Source of the DNA: an uncultured Eubacteriales bacterium
GTDB taxonomy: Bacteria > Bacillota > Clostridia > Oscillospirales > Acutalibacteraceae
Length of the DNA stretch: 9,040 nt
Reading direction: 5' to 3'
Assembly (NCBI GenBank): GCA_948762645.1
Contig: CAQBRY010000072.1
Coordinates: forward strand, 1-9,040
This document shows positions 7,028-9,040 of the stretch, piece by piece. The notes beneath the pieces were generated by a model. It was not told the origin of the DNA. It made no database searches and saw nothing but the letters and a program-made list of their open reading frames with translations. Numbering within the stretch: position 1 is the stretch's first letter; every line of letters begins with the position of its first letter. The translations under genes and the position numbers were made by a program.

Positions 7028-7837
7028 TTAAATCTTATAAAACACAGCTTTTCGACCTTCAAAAACACTATAGTATTTAAAACCAATCTGTCTTAAGATC
7101 TCAGACGCAATTTTAAATTTGTATCCAACATTTTCAAGTATATGGGCGTCACTGCCTACGGTAATAACCTCCCCGCCTAAATCTTTATACATTTTTAAAA
7201 TTTCAGTACTAGGATGAAAACATCCCAGACCTCTAAGCATACCAGATGTATTAAGTTCTATGCCTTTTTCACTAGCAATAATTATTTTTAATAACTCTTC
7301 TAAAATACTTTTATAGTCATCAATATTAAAATATTTATTCTTATTCGGCCCATATCTAACAACATAATCTAAATGACCATAAACATCATATTCATCAAAT
7401 AACTTAACATTTTCAAGTATTGACTCAAAATATTCTAAATACGCAGCCTTTTCTTCCCTTCCCTTATAAAAGGAACTATAAAAAGGGTCCCTTCCATTAA
7501 CTAAGTAAGATGACCCTATTATAAAATCAAAATTATATTTACTTAAAAAATCTTTTATCCTACTTCTTAAATATGGCATCAGTCCTATCTCTACGCCACA
7601 TAAAATTTTTATTTTTTCTTTATACTTTTCCTTGATCAAATTAATCATACAAACATATGATTCCGCATCACGCATATATTTCTTCTCTTCTTGTGCAGAA
7701 GGATAGTCCATATCACAATGATCGGTAATACAAATAGATTTTAAACCTATTTCTATAGCCTTTTCTATTTAGCACTCTATGCTTACATCACAGTCATGGG
7801 AAAATTCAGTATGTACGTGAAAATCCGATTCTATCAT
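7028..7837 (-). pseudogene. PHP-domain histidinol-phosphatase-like, nonsense mutation
   Basis: The full frame from ATG 7837 encodes 269 codons of a PHP-family metal-dependent phosphatase resembling histidinol-phosphatase HisJ/HisK. It starts MIESDFHVHTEFSHD, giving H7, H9 and H14, but codon 23 is TAA (7769-7771). After it the same frame continues with IEKAIEIGLKSICITDH (H40), then GVEIGL (E83), GHLDYV (H155), ELNTSG and VGSDAH (D230, H232). A restart at ATG 7711 would give 227 residues without the HxH motif or D39-H40, and no Shine-Dalgarno sequence precedes it. At residue 111 the expected IGSSH ligand is tyrosine (TAC, 7505-7507). Both changes fit C-to-T events on the coding strand (CAA to TAA, CAC to TAC). 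The ATG overlaps the Nudix stop as TAATG. Readthrough is possible but unsupported; most likely a recent pseudogene. Confidence 0.8.
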
Positions 7838-8292
7838 TAATCATCCCACCCAAATTCCCCAAAATATATACCTTTTAAATAGTTCATAACAGATGTTTTT
7901 CTTTCATCTATTATATCCTTAGGCAAATCTTTTATATAAAACCACTTTATTTCACTGCACTTATTAGGCTCATTAACTCTCGGAATACTGCTATAATTTC
8001 TAACGTCAAAATACGTATAACAATATGTAACGCTTCCAAAATTATTGTAATAAAATCCTGCAAATTTAATATCATTTTTGGCTATTTCAATTCCCAACTC
8101 TTCTCTCGCTTCCCTAGCAGCGGCTTCAGTAGTAGACTCTCCCTCCTCCACGTGACCACTTGCCGCAACATCCCAGTATCCATCCATAAAACCTGTGTTT
8201 TGTCTTTTTTGCAGTAATATCTCTAAATTATCCCTGCTTCCTCGACTCAAAATTACAAAAACCGCATTTGGTGTTTTAAATCTTTCTTTCAT
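7837..8292 (-). CDS. Nudix hydrolase
   Basis: A 151-residue Nudix protein that hydrolyses nucleoside-diphosphate-linked substrates; the specific substrate cannot be read from the sequence. The Nudix box is perfect: G46 HVEEG E52, seven residues, then REAREELGI (60-68). LLQKRQNTGFMDGYWDVAASGHVE before it, and SEIKWF (113-118) with the terminal GIYFGEFGW (141-149), are typical of the subgroup often annotated simply as NUDIX domain protein. I place the start at ATG 8292, with GGAGAG (8303-8298) six bases upstream; an in-frame TTG seven codons earlier (8313) has no ribosome binding site. The stop overlaps the PHP ATG by one base (TAATG), so the two were translationally coupled. A promoter lies in the gap before it. 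Confidence 0.88.
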   Translation of the reverse strand: MKERFKTPNAVFVILSRGSRDNLEILLQKRQNTGFMDGYWDVAASGHVEEGESTTEAAAREAREELGIEIAKNDIKFAGFYYNNFGSVTYCYTYFDVRNYSSIPRVNEPNKCSEIKWFYIKDLPKDIIDERKTSVMNYLKGIYFGEFGWDD

Positions 8293-8330
8293 TTTTCTCT
8301 CCAAAGTTTTCAATATTAGTTTTACGTAAT

Positions 8331-8359
8331 ATTATATTTTGAAATCTAAAATTTGAAAA
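8331..8359 (-). promoter_or_regulatory. Promoter in front of second Nudix gene
   Basis: On the minus strand TTTTCA (8359-8354), 17 bases and TATAAT (8336-8331) form a plausible sigma-A promoter in the 83-base gap after the first Nudix gene. Transcription would start near 8324, about 30 bases before the ATG at 8292. This would let the second Nudix gene, PHP and recD2 be expressed independently of the upstream gene. No terminator was seen in this gap. Confidence 0.5.
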
Positions 8360-8375
8360 GTAAAATAATAAAAAC

Positions 8376-8927
8376 CTAAAAAAAATTATTTTGAGTATCT
8401 TGCATTTTATAATGCAGTTTTAATATTGCAATTTGAGTTTTAGCGTCCATTATCTCACCGCTTAGGACCATATTTAATGCTTTGACTATAGGAATATTGT
8501 AAACTTCTAATATCTCATCTTCATCGGGCATAGGTTTAACAATCTTTTCAACCCTACACCCAAATAAATACAATTTATCGGTGCTTACAGCCTGACTCGT
8601 ATAAAATGATCCTAAACTAAAATAATCTTTACCTATTATACCGGTTTCTTCTAATAATTCTCTTTTAGCCTGCTGTAAAGGATCCGGATTTTCTCCTTCT
8701 AACTTACCCGCAGGCAACTCCAAAGTAATAGAAGAAACAGGATATCTATACTGCTTTACAAGTGTTAATTCATTACTGTCATTTATAGGTGCAATACAAA
8801 CTCCCCCAGCTTGTTCGACTACCTCCCTGGTACAAATATGACCATTAGATAATTCAACCTCATCTACCCTCAAAGATAAAACTTTTCCTTCAAAAATAAT
8901 ATTTTTTTTTAAAGTCTTTTCTTCCAA
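8376..8927 (-). CDS. nudF: ADP-ribose pyrophosphatase-like Nudix hydrolase
   Basis: A 183-residue Nudix protein of the ADP-ribose pyrophosphatase (NudF) type, splitting ADP-ribose to AMP and ribose-5-phosphate to limit this reactive metabolite. Family marks are VKQYRYPV (57-64), ELPAGKLEGE (70-79), RELLEETGI (89-97) and the late STDKLYLF (115-122). The Nudix box is one residue longer than the textbook spacing: the arginine of RE is at the 16th position counting from G74 rather than the 15th. The PGFSDE-like loop of many homologues reads SQAVSTDK. The start is TTG at 8927, ten bases after AGGGGG (8943-8938), consistent with other TTG starts in the window. It heads the minus-strand cluster. The symbol is by family resemblance; other dinucleotide-sugar substrates are possible. 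Confidence 0.82.
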   Translation of the reverse strand: MEEKTLKKNIIFEGKVLSLRVDEVELSNGHICTREVVEQAGGVCIAPINDSNELTLVKQYRYPVSSITLELPAGKLEGENPDPLQQAKRELLEETGIIGKDYFSLGSFYTSQAVSTDKLYLFGCRVEKIVKPMPDEDEILEVYNIPIVKALNMVLSGEIMDAKTQIAILKLHYKMQDTQNNFF

Positions 8928-8974
8928 ACCTAATCTTCCCCCTAATAATTATTAAAGATGTTTCCAATACTAAT

Positions 8975-8983
8975 ATTATATCA
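8975..8983 (-). promoter_or_regulatory. Extended -10 promoter of nudF
   Basis: The minus strand reads TGATATAAT (8983-8975), an extended -10 with the TG one base before a perfect TATAAT. The -35 region (TCAAAA, 9003-8998) is poor, as is common for extended -10 promoters. The predicted start, near 8968, gives a leader of about 40 bases. The remaining bases to 9040 are A/T tracts with no visible gene. Confidence 0.5.
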
Positions 8984-9040
8984 AAAAAAATTTTTTCTTT
9001 TGAGTTAGAAAAACAAATACTATTTTTGTTAATATATACA

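Noticed and set aside
7709..7711. ATG 7711 as the genuine start of the PHP gene
   Set aside because: No ribosome binding site; the upstream frame encodes the HxH and DH motifs the fold needs, and the upstream ATG at 7837 overlaps the Nudix stop.
7769..7771. In-frame stop in the PHP gene as a selenocysteine or similar recoding site
   Set aside because: The codon is TAA, not TGA, no stem-loop is evident just after it, and a second likely damaging change exists in the same gene.
8293..8313. TTG at 8313 as start of the second Nudix gene
   Set aside because: No Shine-Dalgarno sequence precedes it, while ATG 8292 has GGAGAG at good spacing, and the extra seven residues actually contain that site.

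Overview
The window is strongly A+T-rich and looks like the chromosome of a low-GC Gram-positive, most likely a spore-forming member of the Clostridia. Four things support this: strong AGGAGG-type ribosome binding sites with several TTG starts, an MEP-pathway IspH, a signal-less LysM plus glycosyl hydrolase 18 protein of the kind found in spores, and a RecD2-type helicase. Genus-level assignment is not possible from the sequence alone. There is no phage, insertion sequence, CRISPR array, tRNA or rRNA.

Layout, left to right. 1-101 is the probable start of an unrecognised minus-strand gene that runs off the left edge. 102-667 is mostly non-coding, with small inverted repeats, a doubtful 72-codon membrane ORF and a promoter for ispH. 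ispH (668-1558, +) is followed by a very good sigma-A-type promoter. This leads through a short leader to a small exported protein with a partial zinc-dependent phospholipase C-like signature (1714-2349, +). A 12-bp hairpin separates that gene from a convergent LysM-LysM-GH18 gene (2428-3708, -). tspO (3823-4287, +) is divergent from the GH18 gene.

The right half is one minus-strand cluster, read from right to left: an ADP-ribose pyrophosphatase-like Nudix protein (8376-8927), a second Nudix hydrolase (7837-8292), a PHP-family histidinol-phosphatase-like gene (7028-7837), recD2 (4875-7001) and a SAM-dependent methyltransferase remnant (4279-4858). The Nudix/PHP junction is a TAATG overlap, and the PHP-recD2 and recD2-methyltransferase gaps are only 26 and 16 bases, so this is probably an operon with a further promoter in front of the second Nudix gene.

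The most notable observation is gene decay. The PHP gene has an in-frame TAA at codon 23 and a His-to-Tyr change at a usual metal-ligand position. Its remaining downstream ORF lacks the HxH motif and has no ribosome binding site. The methyltransferase has a degraded SAM-binding loop, a short N-terminus and a frameshift at a six-base homopolymer; its C-terminal 43 residues remain readable in the next frame. recD2, between these two relics, looks intact. I found no convincing new defence or mobile system. The main leads are the two decaying genes and the repeat-flanked promoter and leader before the phospholipase-like gene.
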